From an uncultured Wenzhouxiangella sp. (lineage in GTDB: Bacteria > Pseudomonadota > Gammaproteobacteria > Xanthomonadales > Wenzhouxiangellaceae): DNA of 19,523 nucleotides. Below are positions 1-8,600 of this stretch, piece by piece. A program made the position numbers and the translations under genes. Position 1 is the first letter of the stretch. Every line of letters starts with the position of its first letter. Where the stretch lies: assembly GCA_937876395.1 (NCBI GenBank), contig CALEIM010000005.1, positions 1 to 19,523 of the forward strand. The letters run 5' to 3'. The notes beneath the pieces were generated by a model, which had not been told where the DNA came from, made no database searches, and saw nothing but the letters and a program-made list of their open reading frames with translations.

Positions 1-188
1 GCGAGAAGGTGTTCGTGCTGCGCTTCATCCAGGGCCGCGACCCGGACTGGGTGCAAAGGCCGTTCTTCGCCAAATTTGATGAGAACGCCACCTGGCTGCC
101 CGACCTCAAGCCCGCCCTGGGCGCGGAGAAGTTCTTCTACGAGGAAGAATTCTCCGACCTGAAGGAAGAGAAGCTGGCGCTGATCTGA
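1..188 (+). CDS. 3' end of a gene, possibly KamA-family radical SAM aminomutase
   Basis: An open frame enters from the left edge and ends at TGA 186-188, giving 61 C-terminal residues rich in aromatic and acidic residues. Recognisable stretches are VLRFIQGRDPDWVQRPFFAK and ATWLPDLKPALGAEKFFYEE. The RPFFAKFD...ATWLPDLKPALG pattern recalls, from memory, the C-terminal tail of KamA-like (lysine 2,3-aminomutase family) radical SAM proteins, but the radical SAM core with its CxxxCxxC cluster would lie outside the window, so this cannot be confirmed. The reading frame itself is well supported by codon use and by a clean stop followed by noncoding-looking sequence. It is not the end of aspS, which often precedes yebC in gammaproteobacteria. 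Confidence 0.55.
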   Translation, partial: EKVFVLRFIQGRDPDWVQRPFFAKFDENATWLPDLKPALGAEKFFYEEEFSDLKEEKLALI

Positions 189-335
189 TCGCGGCCGGGT
201 AAAGCCATGCGCGCGAAGCCGCAGCTCGCCTGAAAGGCCTGTCGGCTGGTCTGGACGCTCAATTTGTGCTCATTATCGTTGCCGGATTCCGGGGGCAGGT
301 TCATGGGCGCATTTTCCGCTCCTGCTGTTCGGGGC

Positions 336-351
336 GTGGCAAGAGTGCCAC
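336..351 (+). other. Small perfect hairpin in the 189-447 gap
   Basis: GTGGCA and TGCCAC form a perfect 6-bp stem around the loop AGAG. No T-run follows, so it is a poor rho-independent terminator. It lies about 150 bases after the stop of the left-edge gene and about 30 bases before a promoter-like element. It could be an operator-type dyad or the end of the upstream transcript. The rest of the 259-base gap shows no convincing gene. Confidence 0.3.
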
Positions 352-379
352 ACGGACCATCCACTACAGCACGTCAGTG

Positions 380-408
380 TTGATATTTCACTAGGCCCGC
401 CATAGACT
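380..408 (+). promoter_or_regulatory. Sigma70-like promoter for the tandem ASH-protein genes
   Basis: TTGATA at 380-385 (5 of 6 to the -35 consensus) is followed after exactly 17 bases by TAGACT at 403-408 (4 of 6 to the -10 consensus). This predicts a transcript start near 415 and a leader of about 33 bases before the ATG at 448, which has AAGAGGGA at 433-440 as its ribosome binding site. The position just ahead of a tightly packed gene set supports the call. It is a sequence match only. Confidence 0.5.
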
Positions 409-447
409 CCCGTTTCGCATTTACCAGCCAAAAAGAGGGAATTCTTG

Positions 448-1815
448 ATGAGAGTAATGATTTTCTGCCTCGGGGTGCTTTGCACGGCACTCCTGTTTGC
501 TCACGATGTACAACACCAGTGGCCGGAAGGGCAGGCCGGCTGGTCCGCGACCGATTATTCCCAGCTCCAGGCACGGGCTGGGCGGGTCGCTTTCGATCTG
601 CCGTCCAGAGGAGTCGGTGACCTGGAGATTCACGCAGACCTGCCGGCGTTTCTGGATGCGACGGCGAACCTGGAGCCGCTCGTGCACGAGGATTTTGCCG
701 CAAATGTACTGCTCCCCAATAATGGGGGTACCTGCTATAACCCGGTGGACCTGCGTTCCGATGATCCCTGTTTTCGTCCCGGCGACCTGGCCGGTGGATT
801 CCAGGTCCGGGCCAGTCTCGGCAGCTTCAGTTCCTCCTGGCTGTTCCTGATGGACCCGGGGTTTTTGGGCACGCCCGGGGTCGTGTTGGGGCCCAACTCG
901 ATCAACGCCCCTTTACCCAACCCGACCAGGATTGATTTTCCCGCCGGCGTCACGGCCGTTTCCATGGATGCTTACGAAGGCGTTAATGGAGACCCGGTAG
1001 CGGTTACCGTATATGGCACGGACGGTTCGGTCTTGGGGGATTTCGTGGTTGCGCCGTCCGCCATGAATGAACCGGCCTTCGTCGGTGTGACCAGCCCGCA
1101 ACCCATTGGCCGGGTAGACCTGGTGGGCACCACCTCCGGTTCCGGCGAGCTGATCGGTGATCTGCGCTTCGGAGGTGGCACCGGGCGGCTGGTGAGCACG
1201 CCGGAGGCCGTGGATTTTGGCCCGGTGGCAACCGGAACTACCGCCACCGTGAGCGTTTTGCTTGAAAACACGGGTGGTTTGCCCTTGGAGCTGGGCAGCC
1301 TGGGGGACGTTGATGCGCCCTTCGAATTGAGTTCCGACCCGTGTTCCGGAACTATCCTGGCGCCCGGTGCGGACTGTGAACTGGAACTGGCGTTCGCGCC
1401 CCAGCTGGCCGCGGCCGACCAAGCCGGTCTGGCGATACCCGTGGCCGGCGAGGTTGAACCTTACCAGCTTGCCGTGCACGGGCAGGGTGTCCGAGCCGGG
1501 CTTCAGGCTGTACCCGCCGCGCTCGGTTTGATCGCCGTCGTCGGCAGCACTTCCAGCGACACGGTAGCGATCGTCAACCGTTCGCCGGTAACGGCCACCG
1601 TGGATGCGCTTGCGCTGTCAGGCGAAGCGTTCGGTTCGGGCAATGGCAGTTGCGGCGTGCCACCGTTTGAACTTCCCCCGGGAGATTCCTGCACGCTTGA
1701 ACTGACCTTCGGGCCCGATCAGGCCGGTGAACGCGTTGGTGGCGTCGAGTTGCTCGCCGCCGACCAATCGGCTCTGGCCCGAATTCATCTCAACGGCCAG
1801 GCGACGGGAGAATAA
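448..1815 (+). CDS. Secreted choice-of-anchor D (ASH-repeat) protein, first paralogue
   Basis: This 455-residue protein starts with a signal peptide (MRVMIFCLGVLCTALLFA, cleavage probably near residue 18). The ATG at 448 is preferred over the TTG at 445 because AAGAGGGA sits 7 bases upstream. Residues about 65-245 form a domain shared with the next two proteins: FLDAT...VHEDF, a cysteine pair (TCYNP...DPCFRPGDLAGGF), EPAFVGV and a closing GELIGDLRFGGGTGRL. Two ASH/choice-of-anchor D beta-sandwich repeats follow (about 250-348 and 351-455), beginning AVDFGPVATGTTATVSVLLENTG; each has a C...PG..C pair likely to form a disulfide. It ends LNGQATGE with no membrane anchor, so it is predicted to be periplasmic or released. 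Bacterial ASH domains occur in secreted and surface proteins; the ligand is unknown. The next gene begins 2 bases after the stop. Confidence 0.85.
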   Translation: MRVMIFCLGVLCTALLFAHDVQHQWPEGQAGWSATDYSQLQARAGRVAFDLPSRGVGDLEIHADLPAFLDATANLEPLVHEDFAANVLLPNNGGTCYNPVDLRSDDPCFRPGDLAGGFQVRASLGSFSSSWLFLMDPGFLGTPGVVLGPNSINAPLPNPTRIDFPAGVTAVSMDAYEGVNGDPVAVTVYGTDGSVLGDFVVAPSAMNEPAFVGVTSPQPIGRVDLVGTTSGSGELIGDLRFGGGTGRLVSTPEAVDFGPVATGTTATVSVLLENTGGLPLELGSLGDVDAPFELSSDPCSGTILAPGADCELELAFAPQLAAADQAGLAIPVAGEVEPYQLAVHGQGVRAGLQAVPAALGLIAVVGSTSSDTVAIVNRSPVTATVDALALSGEAFGSGNGSCGVPPFELPPGDSCTLELTFGPDQAGERVGGVELLAADQSALARIHLNGQATGE

Positions 1816-1817
1816 TC

Positions 1818-3125
1818 ATGCAATCAATCAATCTGCGCTTGTTTCTTGTAGCCGGCCTGTGCGCCGCCGGCCTGGCATCGGCCCAAGCCGGTACGGTGAC
1901 CTTCTACGACGACCGTCAGGACTTTCTCGATGCCACCCAGGCACTGGATCTGGTGATCGAGGATTTTGAAGCTGGCTTCGAGCTGGCTACCAGCGAACAG
2001 TGGGCGGCTTGCCGCGAACCCATCGGCAGCGACAGTGACGACGCCTGCTTTGCCCGCGGGGATCTGGCACCCGGATTTGCCATCTTTTCCACGGAATTGC
2101 CGGGACAGCTTCTGCGTATGGAGCCCGGCGTCTGGGATAGCGAGTCTGTCGTGGTAGGTGCCTGGCCCTTCCGGATCAACCCGGGTTCGTTCAACCCAAC
2201 CCGGGTGCGGTTCGATGAGGGCCCCACGGCGGTGGGTGCCGATGTGTACGGAGTGCGCCTGGAATCAGGTAACCCCAGCGGCCTGGTCGAGCCGGTTCTG
2301 GTGGAGGTGTTCGACCGGGATGGCATCCTGCTGGATTCGGTTCTGGTCGAGCCGCCCGCCTATGACGAGCCGGCTTTCGTTGGGCTGGTCAGCAGTGTCC
2401 CTGTCGGCGAGGTGGTTTTCGGCACCCAGCTCAACGAGCTCGGGCAGGGCGCCGGGGAGATGATCGATAACCTCCACTTTGGGGGCGGCCCCGGTCGTCT
2501 GGAGGTCGAGCCGGCCGAATTCGGCCCGGTGGCCCTCGGTGACACGGCCACACGGATGGCCACTTTGAACAATGCCGGGCATCTGGATCTTCAGGTAGGC
2601 AACCTGCCGGCGGTGCCGGCACCTTTTGCCGTCCAGGCGGATGGTTGTTCCGGCGAGCTGCTGGGGCCGGGTGAGTCCTGCAACATCGAACTGGTCTTCG
2701 AGCCGGGTGTTGCCCGAACCTTTTCACAGGCGCTCGAAGTTCCCGCCGACGGCGCGGCCCGGCCGCTGGATTGGACGCTTTCCGGTGAAGGCGTGGTGCC
2801 GCGAATCGAAGCTGCGCCGGTCCGACTGGACTTTGGCGCCGTCGCCGTAGGAGAAAGCGGTGCCGTGGCTACCGTCACGCTGAGCAACCCTTCGCCGATC
2901 ATTGTGGAGTTGACCAGTCTGGCCGGTCTCCAGGGGCCCTTCTCTGTGTCCGGTGGAACCTGTGGATCGGCCCCGGTGGTGCTGGCCCCGGGTGAAAACT
3001 GCAGTCTGGAAATCGATTTCAGCCCCGAGCAGGCCGGTGCGTTCGATGGCGCGGCGGTGCTGATTGCCGGCGACCGGGTGTCGTCGGTTGCAGTGGAGCT
3101 CGAAGGCGAGGGGGTGACGCAATGA
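1818..3125 (+). CDS. Secreted choice-of-anchor D (ASH-repeat) protein, second paralogue
   Basis: This 435-residue protein has a standard signal peptide (cleavage likely after ASA at residue 22). The ATG at 1818 is served by GGGAG at 1806-1810, inside the end of the previous gene. The architecture copies the first paralogue: an N-terminal domain (FLDAT...VIEDF, CREP...DACFARGDLAPGF, EPAFVGLVSSVPVGEV, GEMIDNLHFGGGPGRL) to about residue 226, then two ASH repeats (about 227-325 and 329-435) starting PAEFGPVALGDTATRMATL and RLDFGAVAVGESGAVATVTL. Both repeats carry the C...PG..C pair. It ends ELEGEGVTQ without an anchor. Its stop overlaps an upstream ATG (3122) of the third gene's frame, so the three are probably co-translated from one mRNA. 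Function unknown; a surface-binding or scaffold role is inferred from the fold. Confidence 0.85.
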   Translation: MQSINLRLFLVAGLCAAGLASAQAGTVTFYDDRQDFLDATQALDLVIEDFEAGFELATSEQWAACREPIGSDSDDACFARGDLAPGFAIFSTELPGQLLRMEPGVWDSESVVVGAWPFRINPGSFNPTRVRFDEGPTAVGADVYGVRLESGNPSGLVEPVLVEVFDRDGILLDSVLVEPPAYDEPAFVGLVSSVPVGEVVFGTQLNELGQGAGEMIDNLHFGGGPGRLEVEPAEFGPVALGDTATRMATLNNAGHLDLQVGNLPAVPAPFAVQADGCSGELLGPGESCNIELVFEPGVARTFSQALEVPADGAARPLDWTLSGEGVVPRIEAAPVRLDFGAVAVGESGAVATVTLSNPSPIIVELTSLAGLQGPFSVSGGTCGSAPVVLAPGENCSLEIDFSPEQAGAFDGAAVLIAGDRVSSVAVELEGEGVTQ

Positions 3126-3157
3126 AATTCTGCACAAAAACAAAACCGGAGCAGACC

Positions 3158-5539
3158 ATGAACCGCAAGATATTTTCCGCTCTGGCGGCATTTGGCCTGG
3201 CAGCCCTTCTGGCCGCCTCCGCGGCCCCGGCAGGCGCCTCGGACCCGGGTGTACTCGAAGTCTACGACAGCCTGGAAGACTTCCTGGTTGGGGTGGACGA
3301 GGTCAGTGTTCTGGTCCACGAGGACTTCAACGCCGAGCGGATGCCGCTTGGAGGCTTTAGTCAGAGCGTCTGCGACAACCCACAGAACAGCAGCACCGGC
3401 ACGCCGGCGACCAACTTCGTCAACCAGTGTTTCGGCTTCGGCGAGTTGGCCGAGGGCTTTTCGGTGCGCACGGATGATGGCAGCCTACTCTGGATGACCG
3501 GCACCAATGGCGCCGGCGGCAACCGGGAAACCAACGTCCTGGGTAGTTTGCCCGGGATGGCGGCGACCCTGTTGGATTTCAGCGACCCGCCAACGGCAGT
3601 CGCCCTGGATCTATACCAGTTCATGGGGGTGGGTACGATCATGGTGGAAGTTTTTGCCATCGATGGGGCCCTGATGGGAACACTGGAAGTGAATCCGCCG
3701 TCGGTCAACGAGCCCAGCTTTGCCGGCTTTTCTGCGCCGGCCCCGATCGGGCGGGTGCGCCTGATGACCACCAACCCGGGCGCGCCGGAGTCAATCGGTG
3801 AAATGTACTTCGGCGGCGGCCCTGGACGCCTGGAGGCGTCCGTGGAAAGTATTGAGTTCGGACGGATCACGGTGGACTCGGAGGCTTCGCAGACGGTCGA
3901 GCTGTTCAACAGCGGTTTTCTGGATCTTTACATGGAGTCGCTGCCGGAGCCGGACGAGCCGTTTGTCCTGACCGGAGAAGACTGTTCCGGTGTGGTGCTG
4001 GCCCCGGGCGAGCAGTGTTCGGTAACTTACGCTTTCCAGCCACAGCATGTCGGCAATTTCGGACATGATGTGGCCCTCTCCGCCGGGGGGGCTTTCGGTG
4101 ATACGCTGGGATTGGCGTTGGCCGGCGAGGCCATGCTACCGGAGCTGTCGATCGTGCCCGCGCGCTGGAACTTCGCCGCGCCCGGTGACGATACCCTGGA
4201 AGTTCGTCTGGTCAACCACGAGAGTGTGTCGGTTACGGTGGAAGCCATCCTGGCGCCGGCCGAACCATTCAGCGGCGGCGGCGGAGATTGTCCCGAGGCG
4301 CCGTTCGAGCTCGAACCAGGCGGGTCTTGTACGCTGGGCTTCGGGTATGGTCCGGCGGCGCCGGGCCGCCATGCCGCCTCGGTGCTCATCGCAACCGATG
4401 ACCCGGCGGGTGTGCGAGCGATTCACTTGAGCGGTCGGCTGGATGGGCCGGAGATGGTGATCAGCCCGGCCAGCCTCGACTTCGGCTCCGTGGCCGTGGG
4501 CCAGATGGCCGAGCAGATCCTCGAGATCACCAGCGCCGGTACAACCCCCTTAGGCATTGATGCCTTCGAGATACCGCTCCCCTTCGAACGCGCCGGCGGT
4601 GACTGCCCGGAGGCACCGTTTGACCTGGCGCCAGGCTCGGATTGCACGCTGGCGGTACGTTTTGCGCCGGCCGCACCAGGGGCGGTGAGCGATGACCTCG
4701 TGATTGACTCGAACCTGCCATCCACGCCGACTCACGTCGGGCTTTCCGGCACGGGAACCGAAGCCGGGGTATCCGTCTCCCCGGATGTCGCCGAATTCGG
4801 GCCCGTGGTCGTCAACCAGACAGAGTCTGTGACTCTGACCGTGGCCAATACCGGCAGTGCGGAGCTGCAGGTCATCGCCGTCGGCGGACCCGATGCACCG
4901 TTTTCCCTGGTCGGGGGCACCTGCCCCGAATCCGGCTTCACCCTGCCGGCCGGGGCTGATTGCAGCATCGAGGTGGCATTCTCGCCCGAGGCGATCGGTG
5001 CCCATGAAGGCGCCGTCACGGTGGATACTGCCGTCGGCCTGGTGACCGTTCCGCTCGGGGGTAGCGGTGTCGAGGTGGTCGATGAGCCCCGGCTGCGTCT
5101 GGAAAGCGGTACCAGCATTGATTTCGGTCAGGTCGCAGTAGATGCCGGTAGCGAAGCCGTCGTCGTGATCCGCAACACAGGGGGTCAGGCGCTGGAGGTG
5201 ACCGGCCTGATGGGCCCAAGCGCGCCGTTCAGCCTGGCCCAGGGCGACCCAGATGCCTGTGTCTCGGTGCCGTTCGAGCTGGCGCCGGCCCAGGCCTGCA
5301 GCATGGTTGTGCTGTTTGAGCCTGTCGCGGCCGGTTTTTATGCCGACGGGCTCGTCCTGGAGTCAAACGCTCCTTCCAGCCCGGACGAAGTGACGCTGCA
5401 GGGCGAGGCCTTGGCTGGTCAGGCGCAGGCGCCGATCGCCGTTCCAACGTTGGAACGCACGGCCTTGCTGGCGTTGATCCTGCTGATGCTGGCCGTGACC
5501 GGCTGGAAGCTTAAGGGCGCCAGGCGAGTGCGAGCCTGA
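3158..5539 (+). CDS. Five-repeat ASH protein with IPTL-like C-terminal sorting tail, third paralogue
   Basis: This 793-residue protein is the long member of the set. The start is set at ATG 3158: it begins a clean signal peptide (MNRKIFSALAAFGLAALLAA..., cleavage near residue 27) and has GGAG at 3148-3151. An in-frame ATG at 3122 overlapping the previous stop would put a charged 12-residue extension ahead of it. The N-terminal domain (about 35-223) matches its neighbours, including EPSFAGFSAPAPIGRVRL and GEMYFGGGPGRL. Five ASH repeats follow, starting near residues 225, 327, 430, 537 and 644, each with the paired cysteines. The end is VPTL, a hydrophobic helix and a basic tail, like an IPTL-CTERM sorting signal. 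The protein is probably anchored to or sorted at the envelope; its partner is unknown. Confidence 0.85.
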   Translation: MNRKIFSALAAFGLAALLAASAAPAGASDPGVLEVYDSLEDFLVGVDEVSVLVHEDFNAERMPLGGFSQSVCDNPQNSSTGTPATNFVNQCFGFGELAEGFSVRTDDGSLLWMTGTNGAGGNRETNVLGSLPGMAATLLDFSDPPTAVALDLYQFMGVGTIMVEVFAIDGALMGTLEVNPPSVNEPSFAGFSAPAPIGRVRLMTTNPGAPESIGEMYFGGGPGRLEASVESIEFGRITVDSEASQTVELFNSGFLDLYMESLPEPDEPFVLTGEDCSGVVLAPGEQCSVTYAFQPQHVGNFGHDVALSAGGAFGDTLGLALAGEAMLPELSIVPARWNFAAPGDDTLEVRLVNHESVSVTVEAILAPAEPFSGGGGDCPEAPFELEPGGSCTLGFGYGPAAPGRHAASVLIATDDPAGVRAIHLSGRLDGPEMVISPASLDFGSVAVGQMAEQILEITSAGTTPLGIDAFEIPLPFERAGGDCPEAPFDLAPGSDCTLAVRFAPAAPGAVSDDLVIDSNLPSTPTHVGLSGTGTEAGVSVSPDVAEFGPVVVNQTESVTLTVANTGSAELQVIAVGGPDAPFSLVGGTCPESGFTLPAGADCSIEVAFSPEAIGAHEGAVTVDTAVGLVTVPLGGSGVEVVDEPRLRLESGTSIDFGQVAVDAGSEAVVVIRNTGGQALEVTGLMGPSAPFSLAQGDPDACVSVPFELAPAQACSMVVLFEPVAAGFYADGLVLESNAPSSPDEVTLQGEALAGQAQAPIAVPTLERTALLALILLMLAVTGWKLKGARRVRA
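5435..5536 (+). other. IPTL-CTERM-like sorting signal in the third ASH protein
   Basis: Residues 760-793 read IAVPTL, then a hydrophobic helix (LLALILLMLAVTGW), then KLKGARRVRA. This tripartite layout of motif, membrane helix and basic tail is that of exosortase-type sorting signals. IPTLxxWG tails are associated with exosortase H; here VPTL replaces IPTL and the WG is missing, so it is a divergent form or a plain C-terminal anchor. No sorting enzyme is encoded in the window. Confidence 0.6.
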
Positions 5540-5570
5540 TCACGAAACCTCCTGCCCTGCAGGATGGCAG

Positions 5571-5596
5571 ACCGGGCCGGCAAGCGCCGGCCCGGT
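5571..5596 (+). terminator. Perfect GC-rich hairpin between the ASH gene set and the protease gene
   Basis: ACCGGGCCGGC (5571-5581) and its exact complement GCCGGCCCGGT (5586-5596) form an 11-bp stem with the loop AAGC, 31 bases after the stop of the third ASH gene. The next bases are GGTATTG, not a T-run, so classical rho-independent termination is uncertain. The hairpin ends only 14 bases before the AGGAG of the protease gene (5611-5615), so it could instead act on stability or translation of a shared transcript. Confidence 0.45.
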
Positions 5597-5620
5597 GGTA
5601 TTGAAACCCGAGGAGCGATG

Positions 5621-8600
5621 ATGCGTTGGAAATGGCTGGCGGCACTGCTGATCGCGGTGTCTCCCTTGGTTGCTGCCGGAAACCCGGCCTGCGTGATTTC
5701 TTTCGACAGTGCCCGGCTGGATGTCTGCACCGGCACGCTGTCGCTAGCGGACGACGACCCGTTGCGGTCGCTGGCCGAGCCCGCTGGCCATCACGCTTCC
5801 AGGGTGCGAGTGGTCAAATTTGCCGGCCCGGTGGGACGAGCCACGCGCGAAGCGTTGGAGTCCCGTGGGGCCGAGATTCTCGGTTATGCACCCCATCATG
5901 CCTACGTGGTGCGGATGCCGCCGTCCCTGGATGCCCGGATGCGGGATCTGGATGGCGTGGTCTGGGTCGGGCCGTTCCTGCCGGTTTGGAAGCTGGAGGC
6001 GAATCTGATCAACCAGCTTCGCGGCATGGACATTGTTAATCGAGCCGGGTTGGAACATCTGCGGGTGACCCTGCAGCGAGGGGTGCCCGTGAGATCGGGG
6101 CGTGCCCTCGTGACCGACGTCGACGGCCTCGATTTCGTTCGCCGCGAGCGTGGACAGGACCAGGAAAGACTGGTGGTCTCGTTCGACCCGGCCCGGCTGG
6201 ATTCGGTGCTCGAGGCGCTGGTGGTGGCCGACGAAGTGGCGGCGATCAATCTGCACTGGCCCCGGAGGCCGTTAAACTCCCAGGCTGGCTGGCTTCACCA
6301 GAGCGGCGAGGCGGACCTCACGCCGGTTTTCGACCAGGGACTGTTTGGCTGCGGTCAGGTGATCGGCGTCCTCGATACCGGAGTCCACCCGAACCACTGC
6401 TCCTTCGATGACCCCGCCTATGGCCTTCCGGCGCACGATATCTGTTCTGCAGGCGCTGACTGCGTGGCGATCACGCCGGACTTCGGTCACCGCAAGGTCG
6501 GAGCACATTACAACTGGTCGGGCGGCTCAGGTGCGCCGGCGGACCTTCAGGGGCACGGTACGCACGTGGCCGCCTCTGCGGTCGGCAACAACCGGGCCAA
6601 CCCGGTCGACTGCGAGAGTTTCACCAGTCCCGGTGGCACCAGCGACCTGGATGGTACAGCGCCGGGCGCGCGTCTGATTGCCCAGGAGGCCGGCCCTGGC
6701 CTGGACTATCTCAACAGTCTGGGCGGCAGTATCGATCACGCCGCCCGGGTGGCGTACGACAACGGCGCCCGCATTCACAACAATTCCTGGGGTTCGAGCT
6801 GCCGCGATACAAACAACCAATGCATCCCGGGTTGCCAGGTGGGCTATCGTCCGGCCAGCCGAGACGCCGACCAGGTCGTCTGGGAGCATCCCGAGCTGGC
6901 GCTGTTCGTGGCCGCGGGTAATAGCGGCAGCGGTTGCGGCCCCGGGGCAGATGTGGGTTCAGCCGGCAACGGCAAGAATGTTTTTTCCATTGGCAGCAAC
7001 GTTCGCGGCCACGATGGGGATGACATGTCCTTTTTTTCTTCACGCGGTCCGACCAGTGACCGTCGCACGAAACCCGACCTGGTCGCCCAGGGTGGTGGTG
7101 CGAGCGCCGCCACGATGATTCATTCCGCAGCCACGGGCACCGACTGTGGCGTGGCAACCGATCGCGGGACGTCCATGGCCTCACCTACCGCGGCCGGGTT
7201 GGCCGCCCTGGTGCGGGAATACCTGGAGCGTGGTTTTCATCCCCTGGGCGAGCCCATCCCGGGACTGGCGATTCCCGACCCGTCCGCTGCCCTGGTCAAG
7301 GCTATCCTGATCAACGGGGCGGCGACTATCGAAGGAGAAGGCGCCGGCCGGCAGGCCGCAGCCAACCGGCACCAGGGCTGGGGTCGTATTCACCTTGATC
7401 AGGCCCTGTATTTTGCCGGTGATGCCCGGCGCCTCTGGCTTCACGAGGACAACGACGGACTGGAAACCGGCGCGGCGGAAAGCCACAGCCTGGTGGTCGA
7501 CGGCGACCAGCCGCTGTCGGTGACGCTGGTCTGGCATGACCATCCGGGCATGCTCAATGCCGACCCGCATATCGTCAATCGGCTGCGACTGGAAGTGGAA
7601 GCCCCCGACGGCCTGGTATGGACGCAGAAACTCCCGGTTGACGGCGGCCTGGCTGACTCCGACCCCTTCCAGGACACCACGGAAGAACACCACGACGGAC
7701 GCAACACGGTTCACCGGATTCGCCTGGAGGAGCCGCTGTCCGGCCCCTACGAGCTCCGCGTCCTGGGCGTCGAGGTGGCTGCAGGCGACCGCCAGCCGTA
7801 TGCCCTGGTCGCCAGCGGTGCGCTCAACGAGCTCGCCGAGCCGGGGTTTGTTCTCCGGGCCAATCCCGACCACGCCGACATCTGCGCTGGAGAAGGAATC
7901 GAGCTGGAGCTTGAAGTCCAGAGCATACTGGACTTCGATGACCCGGTGACCCTGGCACCCGTTGGCGACCTGCCGCCAGGCATGAGCGCGGTGTTCGCCG
8001 ACAACCCGGTCACCCCGACGCATCCGGCGACTGGGGTCGAGCTGGTCCTGGACGGGACCGCCGCGGTGCCGGCCGGGATGTATGTCATCGATATCGCCGG
8101 AGAAAGCGACGGGCCGAACCATTCACCCTCCTCGCACTCGGCGACCGTGGAGTTGCAGGTCTCGAGCCAGTCTCCACAGCCGGGGGTGTTGTCCGGCCCG
8201 CCGAATCAAGCCGCCGAGCAGCCGCTACAGCCGGTCTTCACGTGGCAGGATTTTGCCGATACACGCAGCTATCGTTTCCAGCTCGCAACGGACCCGGATT
8301 TCGAGAATATCCTTGAAGACCGGGTCATTGATGGCACCAGCCACGCCGTCGATACCCGCCTGGAATCGGTGCGTCACCATTACTGGCGGGTTGCCGGCAT
8401 CAACCCTTGTGGCCAGGGGTCTTTCAGCCAGCCCTTCCGCTTTTCGACCCTGCAACTGGCCGGCGACTGCCCCCTGGGCAGCGATGTTGAAGTCTTGGCA
8501 GGCGCGGATTTCAGCGGTGGGGTGCTACCGCCGAACTGGAGCAGTTCGAGTTCGACCGGGGCCGGGGCCTGGACGGTTACCGACGCGCGAAGTTACAGTG

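Noticed and set aside
1..188. Left-edge gene as the end of aspS, which often precedes yebC
   Set aside because: The C-terminal residues do not resemble the AspRS end, and nearly 10 kb of other genes separate it from yebC.
2591..3319. 242-codon minus-strand frame across the junction of the second and third ASH genes
   Set aside because: Antisense to two signal-peptide-bearing proteins with clear repeats; composition is that of a shadow frame.
7181..8122. 313-codon minus-strand frame opposite the S8 protease
   Set aside because: It is a GC-rich antisense shadow; the protease frame on the other strand has the catalytic motifs and continuous domains.
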